This document shows positions 21,601 to 27,501 of a DNA stretch of 64,000 bases, one piece after another. A program made the translations under genes and the position numbers. Every line of letters begins with the position of its first letter. The first letter of the stretch is position 1. The DNA is from Plazaster borealis (taxonomy: Eukaryota; Echinodermata; Asteroidea; Forcipulatida; Labidiasteridae), in the NCBI GenBank assembly GCA_021014325.1, contig CM037460.1, forward strand, positions 26,936,336 through 27,000,335. Reading direction: 5' to 3'. The notes under the pieces are model-generated. The model had not been told where the DNA came from and did no database searches. It was given only the letters and a program-made list of their open reading frames with translations.

Positions 21601-23933
21601 ACCAGTCACAGATGGTATTTTTGCTGGTAACCTTTTTCTGGTAGGCATATTTTTTGTTGTGCTTGGCTAGTTTTTGTGCTTAAGCAGCTCTATGAAATTG
21701 GGCCTGGTCCAGTTTGACAGAGCTGCTTAAGCAGAAAATTATGCTTGGCACTTTTTTGCTCAGCAAAAATAAGCAGGATACCAGTCACAGATTGTACATG
21801 TGACTTGGTTTTTTGGCTGGTAACCTTATTCTGGTAAGCATAATTTTATTGTGCTTAGGTACTTTTTGTGCTCAAGCAGCTCTACGATAGTGGGCCCTGG
21901 TTGGGGCCGCCACCTGCTAATGCACCGAGACAAAAGCTGGTTTGTTAATTCATGTTTTTTTTTAATTGGACTGATTTTTCTGGTAATTACAGAGGCCCCG
22001 AGAAGTCACCAACCTAAAGATAATCAAGGACCCTGAGACGGAGCTCCCTAACAAGGAACCCAGTGCAGAGGTCATGGGTCAACTTCTGAAATACAGCCTC
22101 CAGTACAGCGAGGTCAAAGATCATGATTTCACTAAGAAGAGGTGAGAACATCTCTCAAGTATCCAGACATTACTGGGAAAAACAAAACAATGTTTTAGAT
22201 TTTCATCATGGTGCAGCCATTTTGATTTGATTTCCTTTTATTTGCATGATCTTAAAGGGATTGTATACGTTTGGTAAATGGAACCCACTGTTTGTTTCAA
22301 TCCTATATAGCTGTAGATATATACCATAAAACTAACCTTTTTGAGATATTGCCGAAAATCTGGAGCGGTTATGTCCACGCAGGAAGAATAATCTGCAGTC
22401 AAAGACCAGTGTTCTCATTTGGTGCATCCCAACATATATATGCATAAAATAACAAACCTGTGAAAATTTGGGCTCAATTGGTCATCGAAGTTGCAAGAAA
22501 ATAATGAAAGAAAAAACACCCTTGTCGCACAAATTTGTGTGATTTCAGATGCCTAAAAAAAGGCTTCAGGCCTGAAGTCTTTCTCAGATTAAAATATTTT
22601 AGTGAGAAATTACCTTTTTTTTCAAAATCTACGTTACTTCAGAGGGAGTCGTTTCTCACAATGTTTTATACTATCAACAGCTCTCCGTTGCTCGTTACAA
22701 AGTAAGTTTTTATGCTAATATATATTTTGAGTAATTACCAAACGTGTCCAGTGCCTTTAAACAAGACACTTAACCAATGTTTGAACCTATAAATGCTGTG
22801 TACTATTCTAACTGTTCCAATGTTTGTTTTTCCCCTCAATCCAGAATCTGCACATTACCTGTGTCTCTGAATTTATACAACTGTACCAGTACTGCTGTGG
22901 AGGTTGCAATAGAAACAGCAGACCAGGACAACACAAGGTGAGTTAACAATGTAATCTTTGACAGGATACGACGAACGAGTGAGATACATATAGGATTTGG
23001 GTTTTTTCATTGGTTGGTAGCGAACAGGGGTTGACCACAAGTTTAAGGTATCATAACGTCTTGTGCCGGTCCAGGCACACAAAGAAGGACAAAAATGGAT
23101 CCTGGAAAAAAAAAATTGGCATTAATGTTAACGTTTGATGGTACAGGGTTCTCCTCATGCACAAGCTAGCGTATCGGGCCGATACACGTTTTTTTTCATA
23201 AAAAACATCAAGAGAAAACCATATAGAATGTTCCAGATTGCACAGTAGGGCTTTTAAAATCAAGATAAACACCAAGTAGAAAACATTCCGATCCACTAAG
23301 CGAAAGTAGTAGTTCGGGCCAATTTCCTACCTTTCGCCCAGGTAGTAGATCCACTAAGCGAAAGTAGTAGTTCCGGCCAATTTCCTACCTTCTGCCCAGG
23401 TAGTAGTTAATAAGTAGGACAGTTCCTTTCAGAACTTAGTAGTCTCCCGAATTACGAAAATCTACTCCACGGCAGTAGAATAAATAGCAAGTCTCAAAGA
23501 ACAAAATCTACACAGCAAAGTAGATATACACATGGTGTTACCGCAAACCGAAATACATTGATATAATAATATGACTGAGATTGGTGAGATTTGATTTCTG
23601 TTTTTAAAATCTAGTGCAATGACGGACAGGGCAGCCTCACAACCCGATAGCTATCCCATAAGGGCGGCATCAACAAGCTCAACTGACTTCACCTGGGTCG
23701 GCCACATCACCCAGAAGTTGATTCTCCCCCCGCACGCACCCCACCAGGCCCCTCTCCATGCCTGCTTCAGTGCCCCGGGGGTCTACAACCTGGCCAATAC
23801 AAGGGTTCTTGCCAGGTCACCACAAGAGGGCGCTGGTGACCCCAAGAGGTTGGGAGGTGAGAGGTCAGGGTTTGTGTTGCAGCAGAGGCTACCCCCTAGC
23901 TTAGTGACAATCGTTGGTGCTTCAGTTTCATAG
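542..23933 (+). CDS. TRAPPC8: TRAPPC8 (Trs85-like TRAPPIII subunit), 3' part, 19 exons
   Basis: TRAPPC8 is the TRAPPIII-specific subunit that directs the Rab1/Ypt1 exchange complex to ER-Golgi and autophagy membranes (family knowledge). Nineteen exons join in one frame with compatible phases: 542-647, 1692-1823, 3504-3575, 4074-4226, 5322-5448, 7390-7587, 8035-8207, 9087-9161, 9976-10296, 11274-11707, 12180-12333, 13572-13671, 14994-15065, 17040-17095, 18056-18268, 19282-19386, 21993-22141, 22845-22937, 23615-23933. They give 1016 residues and a TAG stop. Stretches diagnostic of the family are ATRAVLMSTEILKA, MVRKYAFHMILAGHRFSKAG, DLDIQGPRLNGTK, YGPDRRLDP, RGPDKSGIHEINMLFYYES and a C-terminal GVYNLANTRV block. 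Human TRAPPC8 is about 1435 aa, so the missing N-terminal third lies left of the window. The helical-repeat region comes first, followed by beta-rich domains. The first exon begins with one base completing a codon from an upstream exon. Confidence 0.95.
688..986 (-). mobile_element. tRNA(Ser/Leu)-like SINE, minus copy
   Basis: Read on the minus strand it begins GTGGCGTGTCGTGGTTGAGC (A box) and has a B box near GGTTTGAGTCCC. The body ends in the TTCATTGCCAGAAATATATA tail segment. It lies in TRAPPC8 intron. Confidence 0.8.
1330..1690 (-). mobile_element. Ty3/gypsy- or BEL-like pol fragment (integrase-proximal)
   Basis: The minus-strand frame has HLPDDEKQARKILFEAEHYF then FHDGALYHIWYTPAKH, typical of the linker before the integrase zinc-binding domain in invertebrate LTR-retrotransposon pol. 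It is a truncated relic. Its open frame runs on antisense through TRAPPC8 exon w2, but that part is shadow. Confidence 0.6.
1692..1823 (+). CDS. TRAPPC8: TRAPPC8 exon w2
   Basis: This exon has 44 codons in phase 0 (window residues 36-79) and contains EQAAHCFINM and RKYAFHMILAGHRFSKAGQ, among the best conserved parts of TRAPPC8. The acceptor is TTGGTAG and the donor GTCAGA. The acceptor lies at the edge of a minus-strand retrotransposon fragment. Confidence 0.94.
2004..2374 (+). mobile_element. MITE family A copy (about 370 bp)
   Basis: Terminal inverted repeats are AAAGGCACTGAACACATTTG and, inverted, AAAGGCACTGTACACGTTTG. The body contains TGGGCTCAATTGGTCATCGA and a central hairpin around CTTCTTGCAAGAAG. 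Apparent open frames in this family (for example [20 protein letters not shown]) recur in every copy and are not genes. Confidence 0.85.
2375..3503. other. TRAPPC8 intron, mostly unremarkable
   Basis: Apart from the SINE at 2640-2800 I see no recognisable feature. Short open frames at 2952-3244 have no coding character. Confidence 0.6.
2640..2800 (+). mobile_element. Third tRNA-like SINE family, copy 1
   Basis: TTGGTTAAAACACTTGC, GGTTTGAATCTC and GGGTGTACAGTGCTTATTAC-CATTGTTGTAGATT followed by a T-run match the copy at 16455-16635. Confidence 0.6.
3504..3575 (+). CDS. TRAPPC8: TRAPPC8 exon w3
   Basis: This exon has 24 codons in phase 0 (residues 80-103), RKHALRSYWQALQVYKGKGW followed by TLAE. 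It matches the human segment around QVYKGKGWSLAED. Acceptor TTGACAG, donor GTATGT. Confidence 0.93.
4074..4226 (+). CDS. TRAPPC8: TRAPPC8 exon w4
   Basis: This exon has 51 codons in phase 0 (residues 104-154). It starts DHINFTIGRQSFNLKLLENA, the conserved DHINFTIGRQS block, and ends DYLSVFK before a GTAAAG donor. Confidence 0.93.
4405..4515 (-). mobile_element. tRNA-like repeat (GGGCTAGATAGCTCAG head), minus
   Basis: The minus strand reads GGGCTAGATAGCTCAGTTGA and a GTTCAAATCGCG B-box-like word. Acceptor-stem pairing is missing, so it is not a tRNA gene. Fuller copies lie at 18570-18925, 41920-42360 and 62580-62672. Confidence 0.65.
5322..5448 (+). CDS. TRAPPC8: TRAPPC8 exon w5
   Basis: This 127-nt exon runs from phase 0 to phase 1 (residues 155-196 plus one base). 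The peptide includes FSQLPLPVINKPATRV, matching the human PQLPLPYINSSATRV region. Acceptor GTGGCAG at 5315-5321, donor GTAATC at 5449. A longer open frame over the same DNA is a shadow. Confidence 0.88.
5546..5907 (-). mobile_element. tRNA-like SINE, minus, type-2 tail
   Basis: The minus strand starts GTGGTGTGTCGTGGCCGAGT with a B box GGGTTCGAATCCCGG. Its tail (CCAGGAGTAGGTGGCAACGT and CTTGAAGTGGC) is shared with the plus copy at 20192-20535. A 186-residue open frame here is repeat sequence, not a gene. Confidence 0.8.
5960..6415 (+). mobile_element. Two near-identical SINE 3' segments with (ATT)n tails
   Basis: Segments near 5963-6080 and 6216-6345 are almost identical, from TTCCTGGTTTGATTGGCTGC to CACTTACCTTGTAGGAAA. 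Each ends in ATT repeats, suggesting two insertions of the same family or a local duplication. Confidence 0.8.
6721..7025 (-). mobile_element. tRNA-like SINE, minus copy
   Basis: This is the same family and tail as the 10882-11237 copy: TAATGAAACCAAGGATGCCT, ACCAGAAACACCAGGGTTAA and a head of GGGGCCGAGTGGTTAAGAAG on the minus strand. An (ATT)n tract sits at 6718-6730. Confidence 0.8.
7390..7587 (+). CDS. TRAPPC8: TRAPPC8 exon w6
   Basis: This 198-nt exon starts and ends in phase 1 (residues 197-262). The peptide DNHMFATSVTFDRIFDPAER precedes EEWQDLEEMAV, which parallels the human QQWRELEEQVV segment. Acceptor ACTCTAG, donor GTGAGA. Confidence 0.9.
7612..7795 (+). mobile_element. MITE family A2 fragment
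   Basis: AAAGGGTCTGTATACGTTTG and CTTACTTGGTAAGAAGTACA match the left half of 52717-53237. It then fuses at about 7800 to the block shared with 18813-18890. Confidence 0.75.
8035..8207 (+). CDS. TRAPPC8: TRAPPC8 exon w7
   Basis: This 173-nt exon covers residues 263-320. EPVTVELVLENPLKVSLTIT marks the start of the beta-rich part (human EPITVEVAFRNPLKVLL). Acceptor CACAACAG, donor GTAGAG; it ends on a whole codon. Confidence 0.93.
8327..8995 (+). mobile_element. Second tRNA-like SINE family, split by a 400-bp repeat
   Basis: The left part carries GTCCGGTTGGCGTAGTGGTT (A box). After about 400 bp the right part carries CCCTGGTTCGAATCCCGCCG (B box) and a body with ATGTGGATTGGGTTTTCAGT and CAACCAGAATAAATAAATGA. 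A relative without the insertion is at 48295-48545. Confidence 0.75.
8362..8755. mobile_element. Repeat inserted between SINE A and B boxes
   Basis: It starts near AGGGCTCGAATTTTTGGGGG and ends near AAAAATCAAGCCCTGCTC, so the ends are inverted versions of GGGCTTGA-TTT. Relatives are at 27790-28182 and 50700-51070. Confidence 0.65.
9087..9161 (+). CDS. TRAPPC8: TRAPPC8 exon w8
   Basis: This exon has 25 codons in phase 0 (residues 321-345), RNQLDEVVSTESIQEIVLAG then SEYKP. Acceptor TTTTCAG, donor GTAAGT. Identity is supported mainly by phase and by position between strongly conserved neighbours. Confidence 0.87.
9312..9665 (+). mobile_element. tRNA-like SINE, plus, type-3 tail
   Basis: The head GTGGCGTGTCGTGGCCGAGC holds a perfect A-box word, with a B-box-like GAGTTCGAAATCCC. 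The body has CAGCACAGGCTGTATAGTCC and the tail is GCGCTATATAAGAGTCGATA-TTATTATT. A tail-only duplicate lies at 9868-9966. Confidence 0.85.
9868..9966 (+). mobile_element. SINE tail fragment
   Basis: It repeats the last 95 or so bases of the 9312-9665 SINE almost exactly, including TGTTTGAAGCGCATTGATCA and the ATT tail, just before TRAPPC8 exon w9. Confidence 0.85.
9976..10296 (+). CDS. TRAPPC8: TRAPPC8 exon w9
   Basis: This exon has 107 codons in phase 0 (residues 346-452). It holds TGELHILGVAYSL and then GGQDLDIQGPRLNGTK and YGPDRRLDPVVVPPMPLLE, all diagnostic for TRAPPC8. Acceptor TCCTCAG, donor GTATGT. Confidence 0.95.
10405..10772. repeat. Duplicated flanks around a hairpin-bearing insert
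   Basis: AAAGTGCTTCTCATTCGCTC-ACAGTTGTCTGCCCC (from 10425) and AAAGTGCTTCCAATTTGTTC-ACAGTTGTTTGCCCC (from 10733) flank an insert with inverted ends AGTAACTATAAATAAATAG (10524) and ATTAATTTATAGTTACT (10672). Confidence 0.7.
10882..11237 (-). mobile_element. tRNA-like SINE, minus copy
   Basis: On the minus strand a degenerate head with GGGTTCGAGTCCCGGCC (B box) precedes the body with GGTAGTGCACGTAAAAGAAC and the tail TTTCATTACCAAAAATGTAT plus ATT repeats. Confidence 0.82.
11274..11707 (+). CDS. TRAPPC8: TRAPPC8 exon w10
   Basis: This is the largest exon here, 434 nt (residues 453-596 plus two bases). It contains FPSTLLCGEVCSSVVEFTNK, then IPLPGGSLPPEGSISIPMFV and RGPDKSGIHEINMLFYYES. Acceptor CTTCAG, donor GTGAGG. 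Confidence 0.95.
11799..12090. mobile_element. Palindromic MITE family B copy
   Basis: The ends AGGGCCAATTTCAAAGAGCT and GAAATTGGGCCCAGG are inverted. The arms have CTTACCAGAATAAGGTTACC and GTAACCTTATTCTGTAAAGC, so the whole unit can fold on itself. Confidence 0.82.
12180..12333 (+). CDS. TRAPPC8: TRAPPC8 exon w11
   Basis: This 154-nt exon covers residues 597-648. RHRTLHHTAVIHSSNSISLT corresponds to human RHRILRHTAIICTSRSLNV, and it ends LIVNLDIDNMNQ at a GTAGGA donor in phase 0. Confidence 0.93.
12619..12830 (+). mobile_element. Possible solo LTR-like segment
   Basis: A TATATAAAAG box at 12709-12718 and AATAAA near 12803 are about 95 bp apart in a segment that begins TGTC and ends near CTCA. 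No paired repeat or target duplication was confirmed. Confidence 0.25.
13572..13671 (+). CDS. TRAPPC8: TRAPPC8 exon w12
   Basis: This 100-nt exon (residues 649-681 plus one base) reads VHDSHIIEFSIGQVSCVSNK then WALDSLDPNTLTK, matching human EFHIVQVSSSSKHWKL. The acceptor CACTAG at 13566-13571 was chosen over an internal AG at 13609-13610 because the upstream residues also align. Confidence 0.88.
13793..13905. mobile_element. Palindromic element in TRAPPC8 intron
   Basis: The arms ACTATGTCTCCCTCGGTGAT-CCTCGG and GGGGATCACC, and GTTCTATTTTCC and GGAAAATAGAAC, fold together over roughly 110 bp. Confidence 0.7.
14557..14940. mobile_element. Cluster of palindromic MITE family B pieces
   Basis: GGGCCCAATTTCATAAAGCC (14557) and GGGCCCAATTTCATGGAGGT (about 14690) start two units; GAAATTGGGCCC ends one near 14865, and a third half follows. 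Confidence 0.78.
14994..15065 (+). CDS. TRAPPC8: TRAPPC8 exon w13
   Basis: This 72-nt exon, phase 1 at both ends (residues 682-705), reads EPKISGGESQRMCFKATKCR then QNPT. It parallels the human REKGKFCFKAIRCEK region. Acceptor CCCCACAG, donor GTAGGT. Confidence 0.88.
15094..16426 (+). mobile_element. tRNA-like SINE split by a 968-bp insertion
   Basis: The left part 15094-15291 has a perfect A-box word in GTCGTGGCCGAGCGGTTAAG and a B box GGGTTTGAGTCCCGG. The right part 16260-16426 continues the body (AGAACACTTATCGTGGAAGA) to the ATAATAATAAT tail. A TIR element sits between them. Confidence 0.85.
15292..16259. mobile_element. 968-bp TIR element nested in a SINE
   Basis: The ends are GGGGTCGATTTCACAAAGAG and, inverted, GGGGTGGATTTCACAAAACC. 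Subterminal arrays repeat TAGGACGAG/ACTCGTCCTA words. Inside is a 74-bp direct duplication (15941 and 16015) with CGGCCGTTTCATTAACGAAG. No transposase frame is visible, so it is probably non-autonomous. Confidence 0.8.
16455..16635 (+). mobile_element. Third tRNA-like SINE family, copy 2
   Basis: GTCCGAGGGATCTAGTGGTT (A-box-like) and GGGTTCGAATCCATCC (B box) are followed by GAGTACTGAGTATACAGTGC and an AATAATAATAAT tail. Confidence 0.72.
17040..17095 (+). CDS. TRAPPC8: TRAPPC8 exon w14
   Basis: This 56-nt exon (residues 706-724) reads ENPGKEQLVFTSVTFGKQR, parallel to human SSEKYTFADIIFGNEQ. Acceptor TTGCACAG, donor GTAAGT. It restores phase 0. It lies almost 2 kb beyond exon w13; the intron holds a nested transposon. 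Confidence 0.87.
17740..17965 (-). repeat. Single-unit, reversed copy of the 116-bp repeat element
   Basis: CATTTTCCAGCGAGTTGACC, CACAACTGTGCACAGAACTG, GCAGGCTGGCATAGTTTATC and CAAAACCACAGTGGATGATA are the reverse of 39.9-40.35 kb, but the 116-bp unit occurs once. Confidence 0.85.
18056..18268 (+). CDS. TRAPPC8: TRAPPC8 exon w15
   Basis: This exon has 71 codons in phase 0 (residues 725-795). SSATPCSDFFFRS matches human SSASPCADFFYRS, and the end VGLTLIVLWK matches VDLNIVILWK. Acceptor TTTGCTAG, donor GTAACT. Confidence 0.94.
18330..18513. mobile_element. MITE family C, truncated
   Basis: AAAACATCAAGAAAAAACCA through CCTGGGGAGAACCCT, the right two thirds of the family seen complete at 35888-36174. 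Confidence 0.75.
18570..18925 (-). mobile_element. tRNA-like composite repeat, minus
   Basis: GGGCTAGATAGCTCAGTTGG and GGTTCAAATCCTG give A and B boxes on the minus strand. To the right is a shared block with GATACAACCTGGGAAGCGGC and GATCACCTTAAGGGGATGCG, found also at 7803-7885 and 42240-42330. Confidence 0.72.
19036..19290 (+). repeat. Tandem array ending in TRAPPC8 exon w16 acceptor
   Basis: CAGGCT-TTGTT words with AG at 19057-58, 19127-28, 19197-98 and 19280-81 are spaced 70, 70 and 83 bp. They share TTTATTTGTAAAGTTGTTG upstream and GAAACGGAATTTGTGTTGTT downstream. Only the last continues into the exon. Confidence 0.9.
19282..19386 (+). CDS. TRAPPC8: TRAPPC8 exon w16
   Basis: This exon has 35 codons in phase 0 (residues 796-830): AFVVDEEGFHHTLVGQHHIT then METMGKEVTTVQATR, parallel to human AYVVEDSKQLILEGQHHV. 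Acceptor TTGTGCAG, donor GTAAGT. The acceptor and first bases of the exon are present three more times just upstream (19036-19281). Confidence 0.92.
20192..20535 (+). mobile_element. tRNA-like SINE, plus, type-2 tail
   Basis: GTGGCGTGTCGTGGCCGAGT holds the A box and GGGTTCGAATCCCGG the B box. The body matches the minus copy at 5546-5907. An A-rich AAATAAAATAAATAATAAA tail is visible. Confidence 0.85.
20694..21095 (+). mobile_element. 5'-truncated non-LTR retrotransposon 3' end
   Basis: The frame LNGLAPGYISCLIHSPS then LRSSRAPRLGEPHSKRSW resembles the C-terminal end of CR1/L2-type reverse transcriptase ORFs. It is broken by a G-run near 20835. The 3' end has the GGCGCCTTGAGCA word and an AT-rich tail. 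Confidence 0.65.
21527..21898. mobile_element. Two adjacent family B units
   Basis: Units 21527-21708 and 21709-21898 each hold CTGCTTAAGCA-type ends and the GGATACCAGTCACAGAT core. They lie just before TRAPPC8 exon w17. Confidence 0.8.
21993..22141 (+). CDS. TRAPPC8: TRAPPC8 exon w17
   Basis: This 149-nt exon (residues 831-879 plus two bases) starts RPREVTNLKIIKDPETELPN and contains EVMGQLLKYSLQYSEVKDHDF. Acceptor AATTACAG, donor GTGAGA. Confidence 0.9.
22255..22760 (+). mobile_element. MITE family A copy, altered left end
   Basis: It starts AAAGGGATTGTATACGTTTG and ends CCAAACGTGTCCAGTGCCTT. It has about 130 extra bases at the left, as in the subfamily at 52717-53237. Confidence 0.8.
22845..22937 (+). 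CDS. TRAPPC8: TRAPPC8 exon w18
   Basis: This 93-nt exon (residues 880-910) reads RICTLPVSLNLYNCTSTAVE then VAIETADQDNT, parallel to human SLCLVPVTLLLSNCSKADVDV. Acceptor AATCCAG, donor GTGAGT. Confidence 0.9.
23149..23292. mobile_element. MITE family C, left part
   Basis: AGGGTTCTCCTCATGCACAA through GTAGAAAACATTCCGA, then an abrupt join to another repeat. Confidence 0.75.
23294..23535 (+). repeat. Dispersed repeat with 55-bp internal duplication
   Basis: TCCACTAAGCGAAAGTAGTA occurs twice in tandem (about 23294 and 23349). The rest (CTCCCGAATTACGAAAATCT, GCAGTAGAATAAATAGCAAG) matches 63545-63727. Confidence 0.8.
23615..23933 (+). CDS. TRAPPC8: TRAPPC8 terminal exon w19 with stop
   Basis: After an AATCTAG acceptor the frame runs 105 residues to a TAG at 23931-23933. 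STDFTWVGHITQKLIL corresponds to human GSFTWLGQTQYKLQL, and HACFSAPGVYNLANTRVLAR to KACFVHTGVYNLGTPRVFAK. The end, PPSLVTIVGASVS, parallels human PALIIISNV. AATAAA follows 48 bases after the stop. Confidence 0.94.
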
Positions 23934-24101
23934 TTTACACACAGTATTCTTTGGTCGTGTTATTTTAAACCTTCATTTTAAATAAAAAAACCTTCTTTTT
24001 TTCAATTTAAATGTTTTGAGGAAGACTTTCAGATATTTTCTATATATAACTACAGTAGAATATTATGATGAGAAAACATAACTGTAAAAAAATTAAATAA
24101 A
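23934..24101 (+). terminator. TRAPPC8: TRAPPC8 3' UTR and poly(A) signals
   Basis: AATAAA occurs at 23981-23986 and again at 24096-24101 in AT-rich sequence after the stop. Either could direct cleavage; the exact end is not visible. Confidence 0.6.
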
Positions 24102-24234
24102 GTTACAAACAGATTTCATTTTTAGAGAGAAAATCCCAGTCCAGACCCAGTAATGTTAGTTGCACATCAGTAGCAACACGATGACAATGAAAACATGAAG
24201 TAGAAAGATACGGACTACTGTTGATTTAAAGGTT

Positions 24235-24895
24235 CAAGGCTCAATTTCATAGAGCTGCTTAAGCAGAAAATATTGCTTAACAATTTTCTGCTCAGCAAAA
24301 AAATAAACAGGATACCATCTACAGACAGTACACGCGACATGTTATTCTGGCTGGTAACCTTATTCTGGTGAGCAAGATTTTGTTGTGCTTAGCTACTTGT
24401 TATGCTTAAGCAGCTCTATGAAATTGGGCCATGTTCAGCTCAACATTGTGTTTCCACCCAAATTAAGATCAGCCTGTCCAAGTTTATAGTTGGAACAATT
24501 CCCGACTTGGCCTATTTTCATATAGCTGCTTAAGCAGACAATAGTCATTTCTGCTAAGCAACAATAAGCAGGATACCAGTCGCTAACGGTACATATGACG
24601 TGGTATTTTGGCTGTTAACCTTATTCTGGTAAGCAAATTTTATCTTGTAGTTTGCTTAGTTTTTGTGCTTGAGCAGTTCCATAAAAATGGGCCATGGGGT
24701 GTACAGCAATTTCATAGAGCTGTTTAAGAAGAAAATATTGCTTTAAAATGTATTGCTAAGCAGAAATAAGCAGTACACCAGTCACAAATTGTACATGTCA
24801 CATGGTAGTTTAGCCGGTAACCTTATTCTGGTAAGCATAATTTTGTTGTGCTTAGCTACTTGTTGTGCTTAAGTAGCTCTATGAAATTGGACCCT
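24235..24895. mobile_element. Three family B units in a row
   Basis: Units near 24235-24430, 24502-24694 and 24708-24895 share AGCTGCTTAAGCAGA ends, GGATACCA cores and AGCAGCTCTATGAAATTGGG-type closings. They lie directly after the TRAPPC8 3' end. Confidence 0.82.
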
Positions 24896-24938
24896 GTTGT
24901 TTGGACAGTTACTCAAATGTAGGAATGGCAGCATGTAT

Positions 24939-25062
24939 TAAGCCTTTTTGAGATATGGCGGACACAATGCTACAACACTATACGGTTTGGGTAAATTTGT
25001 GTGTATACACCCAAACCAAACAGTACACTCCTATCACGTCCGCCATACCCCAAAAAGGCTTA
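24939..25062. mobile_element. Small palindromic element, twin 1
   Basis: TTAAGCCTTTTTGAGATATG at the left pairs with CATACCCCAAAAAGGCTTA at the right. The centre GGTTTGGGTAAA/ACACCCAAACC is also inverted. A near-identical twin is at 51082-51207. Confidence 0.85.
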
Positions 25063-25502
25063 TTGCCGTGTCGGTGCAAACACTTTGTAGCTTGATTAGT
25101 TAATAACATTTGTTGCATATTTCATGTGTTTTTAAGAGGCTGCATGCAAAAATGTATCTCAGCATTGGGTTTGTTTGTATATCAGGGAGTGTTTCAGCAA
25201 GAATCAGTGTATTTTGAAACAGTTCTGTCGTGTAAAGGTTGTCTTTGTAAAAGCCGTAACCCTCCAAAATCCTTAAAAATCCCTTTCAGGAAATTATCTG
25301 ACTCCGTAGGATTTGGGACTGTAGGACCAAATAACGATAGACCCCTTGCATAATGCAAAACGCTACAGGAAGGTCACGTGCACGCTTTTACTCACAAAGA
25401 ACAGCTATCGTCCAATGATTTGCCTCCTTTGGCCTCAGTGAGGGCGCTTTTTGAGCGTGTGACGTCACATGCAAGGGGTCTATTGCTTCTCATTGGAACA
25501 GG

Positions 25503-25542
25503 CATCTGAATCTGAATCTGAATCTGAATCTGAATCTGAATT
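25503..25542 (+). repeat. (TCTGAA)n microsatellite
   Basis: Six tandem TCTGAA units in the intergenic region. Confidence 0.9.
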
Positions 25543-25599
25543 ATTTAGTCGGCAAAGCATCCTAATGGAAACATCACGCCAACTTTTTGTGAAGGAGAC

Positions 25600-25750
25600 A
25601 TTGAAGAAATTTCAGTTTTAGACATGGGAGGAAAACCCACGCAGTCAGGTAGGGACTGATAACCCAATCCACTTGCAAATCTTTAGTCCAGGAATCGAAA
25701 TGGGGTCCGGAGGTGAAAGGCAGGGAAAAGAAACCACTGAGCCAACCTGG
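25600..25750 (-). mobile_element. Second-family SINE fragment, minus
   Basis: GGAGGAAAACCCACGCAGTC, CAATCCACTTGCAAATCTTT and AAGAAACCACTGAGCCAACC are the reverse of the family body and head. Confidence 0.65.
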
Positions 25751-25751
25751 G

Positions 25752-26190
25752 CCAAATTTCATAGAGCTGCTTAAGCACAAAAAGTAGCTAAATGCAACAA
25801 AATTTCGCTTACCAGAATAAGGTTACCAGCTAAACTACAATGTCACGTGTACAATTTGTCACTGGTATCCTGCTCATTTCTGATTAGCAGAAAATTGTTA
25901 AGCAGTATTTTCTGCTTAAGCAGCTCTATGAAATTGGGCCCTGACTGCCCGATCTTATCCAAGTCCAAACATTTTGGTGTTGAGCATGAGTTACCATAGA
26001 GTGGAGGATTCAGGAGGGTCTCTAGCACAAAAGGTTATTAAGCACAAAACAATTTTGCTCACCGGAATAAGATTACCAGCCAAATTGCAATGTCGCATGT
26101 ACCATTTGTGACTGGTTTCCTGCAGAATTTTGCTTAGCAGATATTTGTTAAGCAATATTTAACGCTTAAGCAGCTCTTTGAAATTCGTCC
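25752..26190. mobile_element. Family B unit plus partial unit
   Basis: A full unit at 25752-25941 ends CTCTATGAAATTGGGCCCTG. A partial one follows at 26036-26190 with AAGATTACCAGCCAAATTGC. Confidence 0.78.
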
Positions 26191-26423
26191 AAGGGGGTTA
26201 GGGTTTTAAATTGTTTTGCACTGACATCACAACATGGCATTAAACACAATTTTAAAGTGTCACTGTAAAACCAAGTGCAGATAAGAACAGAAAGCGGTCT
26301 TTCAGCAACCACGGTCAGAGTTGTCAACTCTTTTTAGTTTAATATCAAGATGTTACTTTGAACCTCTCTAGTAGACATAGGCATTTGCCGGTGGTCTCCT
26401 TCTCAAATTACACCCCGCTGGGA

Positions 26424-26698
26424 TCACTGGTACCGCTCCCACCACAGCCGGTCTTTCCAGTGCTGCTGCTCTCTTTCATACAACATACAATCCATTCCTG
26501 GTACAACCGGCCAGCTGTAATCACTTGCAAAAATCATTTCACCGTTTTTCCTCAAAAAAACAGAGCCACTTTTATCAGGGGAAATTTTCACAGGTAATGT
26601 TTCTTGAAAGGGTAGAAATGATTGTACTCTTCCAGGAGTCTGTACACTGTTTTTGGAATCTCTCCAGTTCCAGCAGTAACATATCTTTCTACCTAATA
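26424..26698 (-). CDS. Unassigned coding-looking stretch, minus strand
   Basis: After a minus-strand CCCTATTAG acceptor-like site at about 26699 one frame stays open for roughly 90 codons (VKISPDKSGSVFLRKNGEMI then FASDYSWPVVPG). Another frame reads VERYVTAGTGEIPKTVYRLL to a stop. The two protein-like frames conflict, and I recognise neither. It could be an exon, a pseudogene or chance. Confidence 0.2.
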
Positions 26699-27217
26699 GG
26701 GAAACGGAAATAAAACTGGGCCATTGAAGCAGCATCTGTTTTGATAAGTCTTTTTATAAAACAACACGGACTCGGTATACTGTTTATTGGAATACCTATA
26801 ATCATGCTTTATTCTTTATTATGAAAGGTTAGAAAATAGTATCCTAATCACATATTATTCTATAAATACAGTTTTGAAAGCAGAAGGATGGCAGTGAAGT
26901 CGGAGGGCAAGGTAGTGTTCCTCTAGTAAAGGGCATTTTTAATGGAGAAATAATCCTTTGTTTGGAATTATTACGAGGACATTGATATTGTTAAGGACAT
27001 TGACAGCATGACCTCTATAAATCTAAGTACAGGAACCAGTTGTCGTAGAGCTGCTCAGAGAAAAGTCATTTGTGTTCTGAGCAAACTCGTAAAAAAAAAC
27101 CTTTTAAGGCCCGATCTATTACTGCTCTTAAGCAGGGAATATCGCTTGACAAACGTGAAGAGGGAACCAGGGAACAAAACTATATATATCATATGTCTTA
27201 GTGGCTGGTTACCAGGG

Positions 27218-27330
27218 GTGCATTTTCGCGGTCGTAACCAATAACTGTTTTGGTTGAATTGGCCATTGGTGAATCAGTGGCCAATGACCGAAACAGTTAT
27301 TGGTTACAGCCGCCAAAACGCACCCCTGTT
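27218..27330. mobile_element. Palindromic element
   Basis: CAGGGGTGCATTTTCGCGGT at the left pairs with CGCCAAAACGCACCCCTG at the right. Inner arms GGTAACCAATAACTGTTT-like and AAACAGTTATTGGTTAC also pair. Confidence 0.8.
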
Positions 27331-27501
27331 TCTGCTAACCCAAAATACTTCTCTGCTTAGCACATTTTCTAGCTGAGCTGCTCATTGATAGAGCGTAGGG
27401 TGTGCCAGTTTTTTATTTTTCCATTCATACTTTTTGAGATATTGCATGTTATAATTCTCTCAAGAAGTGTTTATCCTTCATCGACATTCATAACGTGGAC
27501 A

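Noticed and set aside
26620..26698. Match of ICYCWNWRDS to the C-terminus of TCAIM, a gene near KIF15 in human
   Set aside because: The similarity is only a few residues, the frame runs on past the human end, and no other TCAIM exon was found to the right.
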